From a virus: a stretch of 32,283 bases of DNA. Position 1 is the first letter of the stretch, and each line of letters begins with the position of its first letter. The notes beneath the pieces are model-generated. The model saw nothing but the letters and a program-made list of their open reading frames with translations. It made no database searches and was not told the origin of the DNA. Shown here piece by piece: positions 23,154-30,790 of this stretch. Position numbers and translations under genes: made by a program. The DNA lies in IMG/VR virus record IMGVR_UViG_3300021197_001761, positions 1 through 32,283 of that record; one strand, given 5' to 3'.

Positions 23154-23158
23154 CAATA

Positions 23159-23183
23159 AAAAAGCCGCGTAAAGCGGCTTTTT
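23159..23183. terminator. Bidirectional rho-independent terminator
   Basis: AAAAAGCCGC-GTAAA-GCGGCTTTTT is a perfect stem with a GC core and A/T runs on both sides, placed between the converging cargo gene (+) and the middle operon (-). Confidence 0.92.
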
Positions 23184-23189
23184 AGTGGT

Positions 23190-23468
23190 TCAAATTTGTG
23201 TGCTGGTAAGCATTTTTGGCCGCTTAAATAATAATGCCCTCGTTTGCAGGTCTTCTATGCTAGCTGTTCTACCGTTAATTGATAACACCTTTATACTACC
23301 GCTTTGGTCTGTACTTTCTAATGTTTGGTAGCTCTCTTGTTCTTTAATGTTTTTTAACCAGCTGGCTGCGCGATTAGTTGATACACCAAACACCTGAGCT
23401 AAGGTATGTGAGTTGTAAAACTGCTGGGTTTGTAGCATTTTTTCAGCGGCGTTTATTGTGCTGCTCAT
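23190..23468 (-). CDS. Small DNA-binding-like protein at the end of the middle operon
   Basis: A 92-aa protein. Residues ~17-42 (FYNSHTLAQVFGVSTNRAASWLKNI) read as a helix-turn-helix, suggesting DNA binding. GGAGC precedes ATG 23468, which overlaps the upstream stop. Being next to the Mor-type gene it may take part in late control, but no family is recognised. Confidence 0.65.
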   Translation of the reverse strand: MSSTINAAEKMLQTQQFYNSHTLAQVFGVSTNRAASWLKNIKEQESYQTLESTDQSGSIKVLSINGRTASIEDLQTRALLFKRPKMLTSTQI

Positions 23469-23818
23469 TGACTTAGCTCCTTTACTTTTTGTTGTAGTTC
23501 GGTGATGCCTTGTAACAACTTATTTGGCTGGTGAATAAGCATAAACTCTAGGTCTTGTGCTGTTGTTTTTTCAAGCGCGGCGGGCGTTTTAGCTATGAGC
23601 GGTGCGCCTACTTCGTCTATGAATTTGTTTTCGTCTTGCATTACGTGCAGCTGTATTTGTATGTCGGTGTGCTGTTCTTGCAGTGTGCCCAGTAGTACGT
23701 AATTGTTTGGGTGTTTACCCTCTAGCATATCGACTATTAGCGTATCGACACACTCTACGGCTTCGGCGGCTACGTTAACCGCTTCGCTCATTGGGGCTTT
23801 TTTGGCTGGGTTGTTCAT
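23465..23818 (-). CDS. Hypothetical helical protein after the Mor-type activator
   Basis: A 117-aa acidic protein with helical, coiled-coil-like ends (ITELQQKVKELSQ) and no signal or membrane segment. GGAGA lies before ATG 23818, which overlaps the activator stop as TAATG. Translational coupling to the activator suggests a related role. No family recognised. Confidence 0.68.
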   Translation of the reverse strand: MNNPAKKAPMSEAVNVAAEAVECVDTLIVDMLEGKHPNNYVLLGTLQEQHTDIQIQLHVMQDENKFIDEVGAPLIAKTPAALEKTTAQDLEFMLIHQPNKLLQGITELQQKVKELSQ

Positions 23819-24237
23819 TAAAATAATCTCCTTTGGCGGCGCTCGGTTTCTACAATGCGTTGGTGCTGGATGATTTCAGCTATACGGCGCTCTGTTAGTT
23901 TAAATTTATTGGCAAGCTGCTCGATGTTGTTGCCTTTGTATTCTTGCCATATTTGTATATCGCGCAGGGCTGCTTTTAGGCGTTGGTCGGTGGGTATGTA
24001 TACGTCGCGCCCGCCAAAGTAATGGCCTATTGCTAGGGTTATGGCCTCGCCTACCCCTTGCGGGTTGTTTACGCTGGCTTTGGTTAGCTGCGATTCGATA
24101 AGCAGTGCAAGTGATTGCAGGTTGCTAGGCCAGCGCTTACGTACTTCGGCTGCATCCTCAGTAGATAACTTGCTTAGGCAGTCTTGCAGCTGCTCTACGC
24201 TTTCACCAAACAGCTCTGATTGTTCTTGATTAGGCAT
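23818..24237 (-). CDS. mor: Mor/C family transcription activator of late genes
   Basis: A 139-aa activator. The N-terminal dimerisation part is followed by the family block AITLAIGHYFGGRDVYIP (~65-82) and the C-terminal helix-turn-helix (NNIEQLANKFKLTERRIAEI, ~103-122). ATG 24237 has TGGAG 7 bases upstream; the longer frame to 24297 runs into the previous gene. Mu has separate Mor (middle) and C (late) proteins; only one family member is seen here, so it may serve both steps. The 23-bp elements at 22624 and 14114 are its likely targets. Confidence 0.92.
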   Translation of the reverse strand: MPNQEQSELFGESVEQLQDCLSKLSTEDAAEVRKRWPSNLQSLALLIESQLTKASVNNPQGVGEAITLAIGHYFGGRDVYIPTDQRLKAALRDIQIWQEYKGNNIEQLANKFKLTERRIAEIIQHQRIVETERRQRRLF

Positions 24238-24565
24238 GTTTAAGCTCCAAGTTTTTGTTATACAACCCCACGTTAAAGCCAAATTTATATTGGTCATTCC
24301 AAGAATATGTGTTTGTGTTTTTTTGATTTATAAGGCCATCTGCATAACCACTTTGATAATCTGCGTTGGTATCTGAAATTGATTTAATTGGGTAAATAAC
24401 TGGCACAAACTCATTGGCTTTCACAAAAATTTTGTTTCCGCAAATACGTACTTTTTTGCCAGCCCATACTTTAAATTGAAATGGTTGGCAGTCGATGATC
24501 ACATCATCTTTTATAATCCACTCTAAAAAGTCTTGGCCTTGGTCTAAAAATTTAATTGTTTTCAT
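24230..24565 (-). CDS. Hypothetical protein, AT-rich gene
   Basis: A 111-aa protein, rich in aromatic residues, Asn and Lys, with no signal peptide. The first part alternates strands (FLEWIIKDDVIIDCQPFQF), and the second has a helix-like YQSGYADGLINQK. The gene is clearly more AT-rich by eye than its neighbours, which suggests separate acquisition. It ends 8 bases inside the activator gene. Function unknown. Confidence 0.65.
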   Translation of the reverse strand: MKTIKFLDQGQDFLEWIIKDDVIIDCQPFQFKVWAGKKVRICGNKIFVKANEFVPVIYPIKSISDTNADYQSGYADGLINQKNTNTYSWNDQYKFGFNVGLYNKNLELKHA

Positions 24566-24567
24566 TA

Positions 24568-25062
24568 TTACTTTTCCTTATTTACTTTTGCGCCGTAGCG
24601 ATTCATTTGCTCTAAATAGGCTTGGTGGTTTTGTTGCTCACTCATTTCTAAGCCCTGGCGTTTTATTTCCATACTGCGGCTACGCTGTGCGGCGGTTGGC
24701 TGCACTATTTGCTCTAGTGAGGTGGTGAGCACTTGTTTTAAGTAGTTATGGTTTGCAAGCGGCTTTATGTTTGGCTGGCCTACTCGCTTTGCCATGATTG
24801 AATTGGTGGTTTGCTCCATAGCGTGGCCCAGTGCCGCTACGTTCTCGGTTAGGGCTAGTACTTCATGGGCTAGCTTTACTGCGCGTGTGGCGCTTAAGTC
24901 CTGCTTTGCTGGGCGAAACAGGGCTAAGTAACCGACCAATGCCTGGGCTGTGCGTTTGTTGATGCTGGCTACGATGCTTAATAGTTCTTTGCCTGCGTCG
25001 TCTTGCACTAGCTGATCTAGGCTTAGGTGGCTTTTACACACGGGGCAACGGGTTAATTTCAT
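24568..25062 (-). CDS. Hypothetical zinc-ribbon-start protein after GemA
   Basis: A 164-aa protein counted from ATG 25062; a longer in-frame start at 25158 lies inside gemA and is unlikely. The N terminus MKLTRCPVCKSHLSLDQL has one CxxC pair and resembles a zinc-ribbon knuckle. The rest is helical, with a Gln-rich coiled-coil end. It overlaps the gemA 3' end by 29 bases. No function recognised. Confidence 0.66.
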   Translation of the reverse strand: MKLTRCPVCKSHLSLDQLVQDDAGKELLSIVASINKRTAQALVGYLALFRPAKQDLSATRAVKLAHEVLALTENVAALGHAMEQTTNSIMAKRVGQPNIKPLANHNYLKQVLTTSLEQIVQPTAAQRSRSMEIKRQGLEMSEQQNHQAYLEQMNRYGAKVNKEK

Positions 25063-25645
25063 TGGTGCTGATCTCAAATATGTTGCATACGCCTTGGTAT
25101 GATTTATGGGGTACGGTGCTAAGCGGTATTGGCCGTGCGTAGGTTTGGCCTGATACAAGGCAGTTAAATGCTTCGTACGCTTGCATGTTGTTTGCTTTTA
25201 AATGCGCTACCATTTCGCGTTTATGCCATTTTTTAAGCGGCTCTAGCACTTGTATGGCTTGCGTGAGCGTTAAAAACTGGGTGTGGTAACTTACGTTTTC
25301 GCCCACCTTGGCACGATTTAGCATGCGGTTTACGTAGGCATCTAGGGCGGTTTCTGAGCCATCGCGCACAAAGCTTTGTTTGTGCATGGTGATCCAAATT
25401 GCGCGTATTTTGTTTATTTCGCCTAATTGCTTTGGTGACGATTTAGGGCTTAAACGGCGTTTAGCCTTTGTTTTAAACCCTGCTTTTTTAAAGTGGTCTA
25501 ACACTTTGTTTAGCTCTGGTAAGCTCATTTGGCTGCATGACGTTTTACCCGCTGCGCCAAGTAGTGCGGCGCGGTAGGTGTCGTCGTCTAGCCCTAGCTG
25601 CCCTTTAGCGATGTGTATTAGCTGAATTAGCTTTGCTTTAGTCAT
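25034..25645 (-). CDS. gemA: GemA-type protein (Mu gp16, DUF1018)
   Basis: A 203-aa protein of the GemA family, which in Mu alters host gene expression and DNA supercoiling. The N terminus (KAKLIQLIHIAKGQLGLDDDTYRAAL, quoted here only as residues ~3-28) and IWITMHKQSFVRDGSETALDAY near 84-105 are typical of the family. ATG 25645 overlaps the stop of the 59-aa gene. Placement after the early operon agrees with Mu. Confidence 0.9.
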   Translation of the reverse strand: MTKAKLIQLIHIAKGQLGLDDDTYRAALLGAAGKTSCSQMSLPELNKVLDHFKKAGFKTKAKRRLSPKSSPKQLGEINKIRAIWITMHKQSFVRDGSETALDAYVNRMLNRAKVGENVSYHTQFLTLTQAIQVLEPLKKWHKREMVAHLKANNMQAYEAFNCLVSGQTYARPIPLSTVPHKSYQGVCNIFEISTNEINPLPRV

Positions 25646-25817
25646 TTTTAAACTCTTCTAGCTGCGCGCGTAGGCTTAAATAGCTTTGACCTATGTCGGT
25701 GGCTTCTTGGTCTGTAAATAGGCTGGTGTCTACTGCTAGCTTGTGTGAGCACTCTAAAAACTTAACGAGTGCAACAAGCTGTTTTAGTTCTAATGTGGGC
25801 TGTATTAATAGGGCCAT
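25638..25817 (-). CDS. Small 59-aa protein before gemA
   Basis: The frame runs from ATG 25817 to TAA at 25638. It has the best ribosome binding site of the window, AAGGAGGT close to the start, and its stop overlaps the gemA ATG. The product begins MALLIQPTLELKQLVALVKF and is a helical, Leu-rich acidic protein. It is the first gene after the early terminator, so it heads the middle operon. No family recognised. Confidence 0.75.
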   Translation of the reverse strand: MALLIQPTLELKQLVALVKFLECSHKLAVDTSLFTDQEATDIGQSYLSLRAQLEEFKND

Positions 25818-25839
25818 GTGACCTCCTTTTGTTGCTTTA

Positions 25840-25886
25840 TTTTTATCAAAATGCTTTTTGTTTTTAGTAAAGCACTTTGATAAAAA
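25840..25886 (-). repeat. Long AT-rich inverted repeat at the middle operon head
   Basis: Two 18-base arms (25840-25857 and 25869-25886) pair with one mismatch, which is a G-U pair in the minus-strand transcript; the loop is 11 bases. It includes TTTTTATCAAA. It overlaps the end of the upstream terminator and lies 23 bp before the 59-aa gene. It may be an operator, a promoter-proximal hairpin or a second terminator stem. Confidence 0.6.
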
Positions 25887-25908
25887 GCCGCATCCGTGCG
25901 CGCTTTTT
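25882..25908 (-). terminator. Terminator of the early operon
   Basis: On the minus strand AAAAAGCGCGCA-CGGA-TGCGGCTTTTT forms a GC-rich stem with one bulged G, ending in a five-T run. It lies 7 bases after the stop of the last early gene. It separates the early and middle blocks. Confidence 0.75.
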
Positions 25909-25914
25909 GGTTAC

Positions 25915-26097
25915 TTAATTAGGCTTTGTGGTTGGGCCTAATGTTGTTGGGTTTACACTTACCAGTTGGCTTTGCACTACAAAGGTGATGTTTTGAAATA
26001 CAAAGTTAATACTTACTGGTTCTTTACTTTGAGCTACCTGGTTTACGATGTTTTGTAGCTCGCTGTGTTCGCTTACTTGAATTGTTATGCCTTCCAT
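25915..26097 (-). CDS. Small 60-aa hypothetical protein, last early gene
   Basis: A short protein with AAGGAGC before ATG 26097. It is Val/Ile/Gln-rich with alternating beta-type pattern (VSINFVFQNITFVVQSQL) and a Pro/Thr tail. No signal peptide. It precedes the early terminator. Function unknown. Confidence 0.66.
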   Translation of the reverse strand: MEGITIQVSEHSELQNIVNQVAQSKEPVSINFVFQNITFVVQSQLVSVNPTTLGPTTKPN

Positions 26098-26107
26098 GAA
26101 TTGCTCC

Positions 26108-26710
26108 TTATAGCTTTGCTATGTCGAGTGATATAGCGTGTTCGTGCTCGCCTATGGTTTCGTAAAAACGAATAAAGCGGGTTGAGTCCATTACCAGTAT
26201 TGAGTCGGCTATAATGTCCATTGCACGCTGCCATTTGCCGCTGTCGTCGCTGATTTTAAGGCGGCGTAGCCCTAGCACTTTTTGCACACTCACCTTGCCT
26301 TTTTTGTCGGTGGCAAAGGTTTGTTCAATAATGAGTTTGAGGTTTTCGTTTGCGCCCTCGCTCCATTCGTTTAGGCACTCGTCTATTAGCTCTTTTGCTA
26401 CTAATAGCTCGGGGCCAAGCTCTATGCTTTCTTGCACTTGCAGGGTTACTTTTTGTTTGTGATCAAAACTGCGTAGCGTGACGTTACCTTTAGTGCCGCC
26501 CAACTCTACCGCGTACTCTTGCGCCAGTAGGGCTATGAATGCGTCAAACTCGCTCATTTGCTCTTTTTTAAAAGCTGCTAATGCTTTGCTTTGCTCTTTG
26601 GCTTTAGCTATGGCTGATTGCACAAACTCATGGCGAATTATGTCGGCTGGGCGTATAGCTTTAACTGGCACCTGGTGGCCTTTTTGATTAGTTAAAAATT
26701 CTTGTGGCAT
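26108..26710 (-). CDS. DUF3164 family protein
   Basis: A 200-aa protein with the DUF3164 blocks: the start FLTNQKGHQVPVKAIRPADI (~5-24), GTKGNVTLRSFDHKQKV (~73-89) and the end GKWQRAMDIIADSILVMDS (~157-175). This family occurs in the early region of most Mu-like phages, downstream of the transposition genes. Its biochemical role is not established. Confidence 0.9.
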   Translation of the reverse strand: MPQEFLTNQKGHQVPVKAIRPADIIRHEFVQSAIAKAKEQSKALAAFKKEQMSEFDAFIALLAQEYAVELGGTKGNVTLRSFDHKQKVTLQVQESIELGPELLVAKELIDECLNEWSEGANENLKLIIEQTFATDKKGKVSVQKVLGLRRLKISDDSGKWQRAMDIIADSILVMDSTRFIRFYETIGEHEHAISLDIAKL

Positions 26711-26715
26711 AGTGG

Positions 26716-26922
26716 TTATCTCTCTATAAAAATGATGATTTGGCCGTGTAATTTGGCTGGACGAACTTGTCGCGTTCGCCCGTTTTTTGTTTCGGTTATT
26801 ACGGGTAAGTGTGCTGGGGCTTGGCCTGCCACTTCGATTACATGGCGGCTAAAGCCTTTGTGTGAGCTGATAATTTGCAGCCCTTGTTTTTGTAACTCTT
26901 TTAGTGCGTTGCGTAGTTGCAT
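26716..26922 (-). CDS. Small basic early protein
   Basis: A 68-aa protein, basic in its second half (TKNGRTRQVRPAKLHG), with GGGAG before ATG 26922. It lies between the HTH/Cys protein and DUF3164 genes. A nucleic-acid-binding role is possible from its charge, but no family is recognised. Confidence 0.65.
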   Translation of the reverse strand: MQLRNALKELQKQGLQIISSHKGFSRHVIEVAGQAPAHLPVITETKNGRTRQVRPAKLHGQIIIFIER

Positions 26923-26924
26923 AG

Positions 26925-27257
26925 TTATTTACTCCCGCATAATTTTGAGTGTGGGCAACCGTTACGGCAGGCTCTATATAGCGCTACGCGTACATGGTTG
27001 GTTGCTGCGAACTTTCTGTTTTGATGTTCTAGGCATTCGTTCAGCGGTATTTCGTCCAAGATTGGGCAAGTTACTGTTGATGCCATAAATACACCCTCTA
27101 CACGCTGCTGTATTACGTGTGTAGAGGCTTTGTATTTGTCGTTTACTACTTGGCTTACTGTGGCTTTACTTACGCCTAGTTTTTCGGCAACGCTGCGCAT
27201 GCCTTGCTTTGCTACTTCGTCTTTTAAAACGTGTAGCCAGTTAGTTGTTGAAGTCAT
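26925..27257 (-). CDS. Helix-turn-helix protein with C-terminal cysteine cluster
   Basis: A 110-aa protein. Residues ~20-43 (MRSVAEKLGVSKATVSQVVN) form a LacI/Xre-type helix-turn-helix. The C-terminal half has Cys at 64, 75, 97, 101 and 107, including CRNGCPHSKLC, which suggests a bound metal or iron-sulfur cluster. ATG 27257 lies 17 bases within the upstream gene. Similar small regulators occur in early regions of transposable siphophages; target unknown. Confidence 0.82.
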   Translation of the reverse strand: MTSTTNWLHVLKDEVAKQGMRSVAEKLGVSKATVSQVVNDKYKASTHVIQQRVEGVFMASTVTCPILDEIPLNECLEHQNRKFAATNHVRVALYRACRNGCPHSKLCGSK

Positions 27258-27846
27258 GCGCTTCTCCCAGTGTGACGGGGGCTATTTTTACGGTTTTACG
27301 TTGCACGGCGTTAAACTCAATTAGCTCGTTTGTGTTTGGGTCAAATACGCCTGTTGCTTTTGGAACGGGGCGTTTTGGACCGGTATTTTTAAGCATGCGG
27401 TATATGGTTGTCTCTCCTGCTCGCTCAATGACTGAGCCTGTGCGCGGGGCTGATTTGACAACAAATATGTACCCTGCTTTTTTTAAAATTGAGATATATG
27501 AACGCGCAGAGGCTACCGATATGTCGGCGGTGCTTGCTACTTGCCCTGCGTCAAATTCATTTAGGATTCGCATTGATTGCCACATGCGCTGTCTCCCTGA
27601 GTTTTTTTGTTTTGCATCACTGTTTTTTGGTTGTTTAAACGGCTTGTATTGGGCGTTTAAAACGGTGTAGGTGATGTGTTCGTAATCAACATTTTCGGCT
27701 ATGGCCTTTGCTGCGATTAGGCGTTTTGCAAAGGCTTTTAAGCTGTCGAGTGTTGTGTGCTCTATGGCATCGCGCACTTGTTGCAATGAGAATGTTTTTA
27801 GGATTCTCATTGCTTGCCATGCGTCTTGTAGTTGTGGGCGGCTCAC
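27241..27846 (-). CDS. Protein with two tandem winged-helix domains
   Basis: A 201-aa protein with GTG start (27846) and GGAGAG upstream. Residues ~10-65 and ~89-153 are copies of one domain: W-Q-x-M-R-I-L at 10-16 and 89-95, then QV, then a recognition-helix-like segment, then a wing with the pattern E-x-x-x-Y-x-x-L (TYTVLN/IYRMLK). The C terminus is basic. It is probably DNA-binding and works next to the transposition proteins. The DNA of the two copies is also similar, pointing to an internal duplication. Confidence 0.8.
   Translation of the reverse strand: MSRPQLQDAWQAMRILKTFSLQQVRDAIEHTTLDSLKAFAKRLIAAKAIAENVDYEHITYTVLNAQYKPFKQPKNSDAKQKNSGRQRMWQSMRILNEFDAGQVASTADISVASARSYISILKKAGYIFVVKSAPRTGSVIERAGETTIYRMLKNTGPKRPVPKATGVFDPNTNELIEFNAVQRKTVKIAPVTLGEAHDFNN
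27560..27582. repeat. DNA-level internal repeat, second domain copy
   Basis: This 23-bp stretch is 21/23 identical to 27797-27819, 237 bp (79 codons) away. It encodes the conserved W-Q-x-M-R-I-L segment of the duplicated domain. Confidence 0.75.
27797..27819. repeat. DNA-level internal repeat, first domain copy
   Basis: Partner of 27560-27582 in the same gene and same orientation, an in-frame duplication. Confidence 0.75.
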
Positions 27847-27857
27847 TGAATCTCTCC

Positions 27858-28565
27858 TTACGCTTTTTTAAGGAAAAATTCTTTAGAACCCCACTGCTGT
27901 AGGTCGATGCTCGTTAGGCCGTTTGCCAGTGCAAAGGCTTCTATTTTTGATAGTCCTGTGATGATGCGACGCACCTCGCCGTCGGTGTCGCTAAGCAACT
28001 GGTTTAGTAGGTCGTCTTGTATTGTGAGCGTTGGCTCTATGACTGCATTGACGATAATTTGCAGGTCTTCGCGTTGGGTTGGCTGGAACTCTAGCCATTC
28101 TGATATACGGTTATAAAATTGACGGTGACGCTGTAATTTGCGGCGCACTGACTCCATGCCAATAAGTACTACTGGGCAGTTGGTTAGGTCGTGAATATCG
28201 CGCACGATTTCGAGTGTGTTTTTGTCGTTTAATAGGTAGTCGGCTTCGTCTATAAACAGTGGGCGATTGTGTATTGCCATGTGCTCTATGATGTAGTTAA
28301 GCATGGCTTCACGGGTGTAAATGTCAGGACCGCTTAGCTCTTTAACTATTTGGCGTAACAACTGCGCTAATGTCATGCCTGATGTGGCACGTATGTAGAT
28401 GCCGTCGCAGCGGTTAACCAACCATGCTGTTGCGGTGGTTTTACCAAGACCTGGATCGCCGTAGATTAGGCCAATGCCTGGTACGCCATGCGCGCGTTGG
28501 TTTAGGGCTTCTACCATCATTTGTGTGGCTACTACGTTGCTTACGATTGCTATTTTAGTTTTCAT
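27858..28565 (-). CDS. B: AAA+ ATPase for transposition (MuB-like)
   Basis: A 235-aa protein that would bind target DNA, select the site and stimulate the transposase. Walker A GDPGLGKT is at 36-43 and Walker B LFIDEAD at 103-109, followed by a sensor-like VVLIGME. It is shorter than Mu B (312 aa) and lacks the N-terminal HTH extension, like the B proteins of B3/D3112 phages. AAAGGAA precedes ATG 28565. Confidence 0.93.
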   Translation of the reverse strand: MKTKIAIVSNVVATQMMVEALNQRAHGVPGIGLIYGDPGLGKTTATAWLVNRCDGIYIRATSGMTLAQLLRQIVKELSGPDIYTREAMLNYIIEHMAIHNRPLFIDEADYLLNDKNTLEIVRDIHDLTNCPVVLIGMESVRRKLQRHRQFYNRISEWLEFQPTQREDLQIIVNAVIEPTLTIQDDLLNQLLSDTDGEVRRIITGLSKIEAFALANGLTSIDLQQWGSKEFFLKKA

Positions 28566-28576
28566 GCTTTATTCCT

Positions 28577-30787
28577 TTACTGTTTGTGTAATTTTGTGGT
28601 TGCAGCAGGTGCTGCGTTCATGTCGCTTAGTAGGTCGTCTAGGCGTTTTGATGATGCGCGATTGTTTTGCTCCCATGTGTTTAACCAGGTGGCATCTGAT
28701 TCGCTTAACTGATTTGTTAGGCGTTGTTTTTTATGAAACATGGCTTTGCTTTGTGGGTTGTCGAATAGCGGCGTTGGGTTGACGTTTGCTATGGCGGTTT
28801 CAATTTCTAACTGCTTACGGCGTTTTTCAAATTCGCTTAATTGCTCGTCGCTAAAGCCGACTGTTGGCTTGCTGTCGAGCGCTTTTGTGGCTGACTGCGT
28901 TATGACATTGGTGTGTTCAACCGACTGTTTAGGCAGTGTTGCAAGCGCTTTGTTTTGGGTTGTGTAATGCCCTAGCACTTCGTTTGCTATGTCTGAAACA
29001 TTGACGCTTTTAGCGGTCTTTTTAAGCTCTTTTAGCTTGCGCGATGTTTCGGCAGATTGGCTGCGTTTTGCATGGTGTGCTACGTCTTGACGTGTCATGC
29101 CTGCTGATTGAATTTCGTGGTCTGTGGCGATACAGATAAACTCGTTATTCATGCGATTAAATACGTAAATACGGCCTACGTTTTTAGGGTCCCATTTGCA
29201 TAGCACTTCATCGCCTACGATTGCGCCCAGTTCTGGGGCAATATAGAAACCACCACTTAGTTTTATGCCCTCTTTGCCTACCATGCGTAAACCGCGATTT
29301 GATGGTATTGGCTGTAGCATTACATCTAGTAAACGCTCGTCTTTGATCACTTTGATTTGGTCGCGACTTGCTGCGAATAAATCGAATGGTGTTTTATTGC
29401 CTATGTTGCTGTGCGGCTTGTGGTGGTAACGGCTGTCTATCCAGTTATCTACGAACTCTTGCAGCTGCTGCGCGGTCATGTTGATTTCGATAGCTGATTT
29501 ATCACCGCCCTGCTTTGCTAATAAACGCTGTGCAAAGGTTTTGCGCGCTTCTATTGCTTGGCGTTCTGACACGTTGTGACCTATGTAACCGGTTAATAGC
29601 TCGGCTATATCGTGCGAGAACGTTTTGAAAAAGCGCTCTATGTAGGGCTTTTCTTCACCTGAAAACGGGCGTGTTGTTTCGTGCTTTATGTCGAGCGCGT
29701 CAAACACACTTTTGATTTGTATTGAGGTGTAGTCTTTACCGTTATCGGTGCGGGCTATTTCGGGTATGCCCCAATCGAGTATTGCTTTGCGGATAACTAA
29801 ACAAATACCGGTGCTGTCACTGGTTGGGTGAATAACGACTTTTGCGCGGCGGCTAAATACGTCGATAATTCCGATTAGTGAGTGGCGGCCATCGGTTAGC
29901 ATTACGTCTGATGGGGTTGAATCGAATTCCCATAATTGGTTAAGGCGTTTTACGTTTTCGTCCATTTTACCCATGGCGCTCATATACTTGTTTTTCCAAG
30001 CATCTGGGTTTGCCATTTTGGTATAAAGTGCGCTGTTTTCGCGCTTCCAACGTGTTAGCCAATCGCGAATTGTGGTTTCTGCTGGTAACGATTTGCCTAC
30101 TTGATAAAAACGAGCAATTAAACCCTCTTTTATTTGGGTGGCTTTTACGTGTGGGTATTCGTAGATCATTGCTATGCAAAAATCGGCTAGCTCTTTGTCT
30201 GAGTCGATGATTGATTTGCCGGTACGCTTAGGCTTTAAAGCTAGCCCTGCTATGCCTTTTTCAGCTACGGTTTTTTGCCAGCGTATTAATGAATTACGCG
30301 ACACTGACGGTATAACAGATTTACACTCTAATACGTCTTCAATTAAACCTTGGTTATAGCGTTCGCTAAATAGTTTTAAGCCAACAATTTTGCCTAGTTT
30401 ATTTGCATTTATATATGCGTCTGCTGCATTTAATATTTGCACTTTGGCGCTTGCTTTTGGATCGATTTTTTCTAATCCAGCTAAGGTTTTTAGGTTTGAT
30501 TGGCGTTGGTGGTCAATTAAATCTTTGTCTAGGCTGTTCACTTTTTCGTTAACAGCTAGGTAAGATGCACCACTTTTTGACGCTGGTGTATCCATTGATT
30601 TAATAATAGCCTCTTCCACTTGTATACGAACATATACAGGCAAATCGCTAAGCGCGTATTTTCGCACTTTGCCACCACGGCTAGGTACTTCTGTAAAAGG
30701 CCAGTTTTCGTTTTTAGCTTTGATTTGAATGCTGCGCTTACTAAATAGTAAGTAATCAGCAAGTTGTTTAGCTGTGTAGAGTTCCAT
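28577..30787 (-). CDS. A: DDE transposase (MuA family)
   Basis: A 736-aa transposase that cuts the TGTA/TACA ends and joins them to target DNA. Residues 1-60 form the Mu-type winged HTH (YTAKQLADYLLFSKRSIQI); residues ~100-250 are end-binding HTH domains. The catalytic core is RNase H-like with D289 (EFDS), D348 (TDNG) and E384 (YIERF). The C-terminal beta-barrel lies at ~500-570. The C-terminal tail for contact with B follows. Ribosome binding site GGGGAG. Operator-like site within codons ~50-55. Confidence 0.96.
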   Translation of the reverse strand: MELYTAKQLADYLLFSKRSIQIKAKNENWPFTEVPSRGGKVRKYALSDLPVYVRIQVEEAIIKSMDTPASKSGASYLAVNEKVNSLDKDLIDHQRQSNLKTLAGLEKIDPKASAKVQILNAADAYINANKLGKIVGLKLFSERYNQGLIEDVLECKSVIPSVSRNSLIRWQKTVAEKGIAGLALKPKRTGKSIIDSDKELADFCIAMIYEYPHVKATQIKEGLIARFYQVGKSLPAETTIRDWLTRWKRENSALYTKMANPDAWKNKYMSAMGKMDENVKRLNQLWEFDSTPSDVMLTDGRHSLIGIIDVFSRRAKVVIHPTSDSTGICLVIRKAILDWGIPEIARTDNGKDYTSIQIKSVFDALDIKHETTRPFSGEEKPYIERFFKTFSHDIAELLTGYIGHNVSERQAIEARKTFAQRLLAKQGGDKSAIEINMTAQQLQEFVDNWIDSRYHHKPHSNIGNKTPFDLFAASRDQIKVIKDERLLDVMLQPIPSNRGLRMVGKEGIKLSGGFYIAPELGAIVGDEVLCKWDPKNVGRIYVFNRMNNEFICIATDHEIQSAGMTRQDVAHHAKRSQSAETSRKLKELKKTAKSVNVSDIANEVLGHYTTQNKALATLPKQSVEHTNVITQSATKALDSKPTVGFSDEQLSEFEKRRKQLEIETAIANVNPTPLFDNPQSKAMFHKKQRLTNQLSESDATWLNTWEQNNRASSKRLDDLLSDMNAAPAATTKLHKQ
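30624..30638. promoter_or_regulatory. Operator-like 15-bp site inside the transposase gene
   Basis: ATACGAACATATACA differs at one base from the site at 31140-31154. It is in the early coding region of the transposase gene, about 500 bp from the control region. It could let repressor block elongation or form DNA loops, or act as an internal activation sequence for the transposase. Confidence 0.6.
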
Positions 30788-30790
30788 AAT

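Noticed and set aside
25128-25150. Possible third copy of the 23-bp late element (TTGGCCGTGCG)
   Set aside because: Only the first 11 bases match and it lies within gemA; insufficient to call a promoter.
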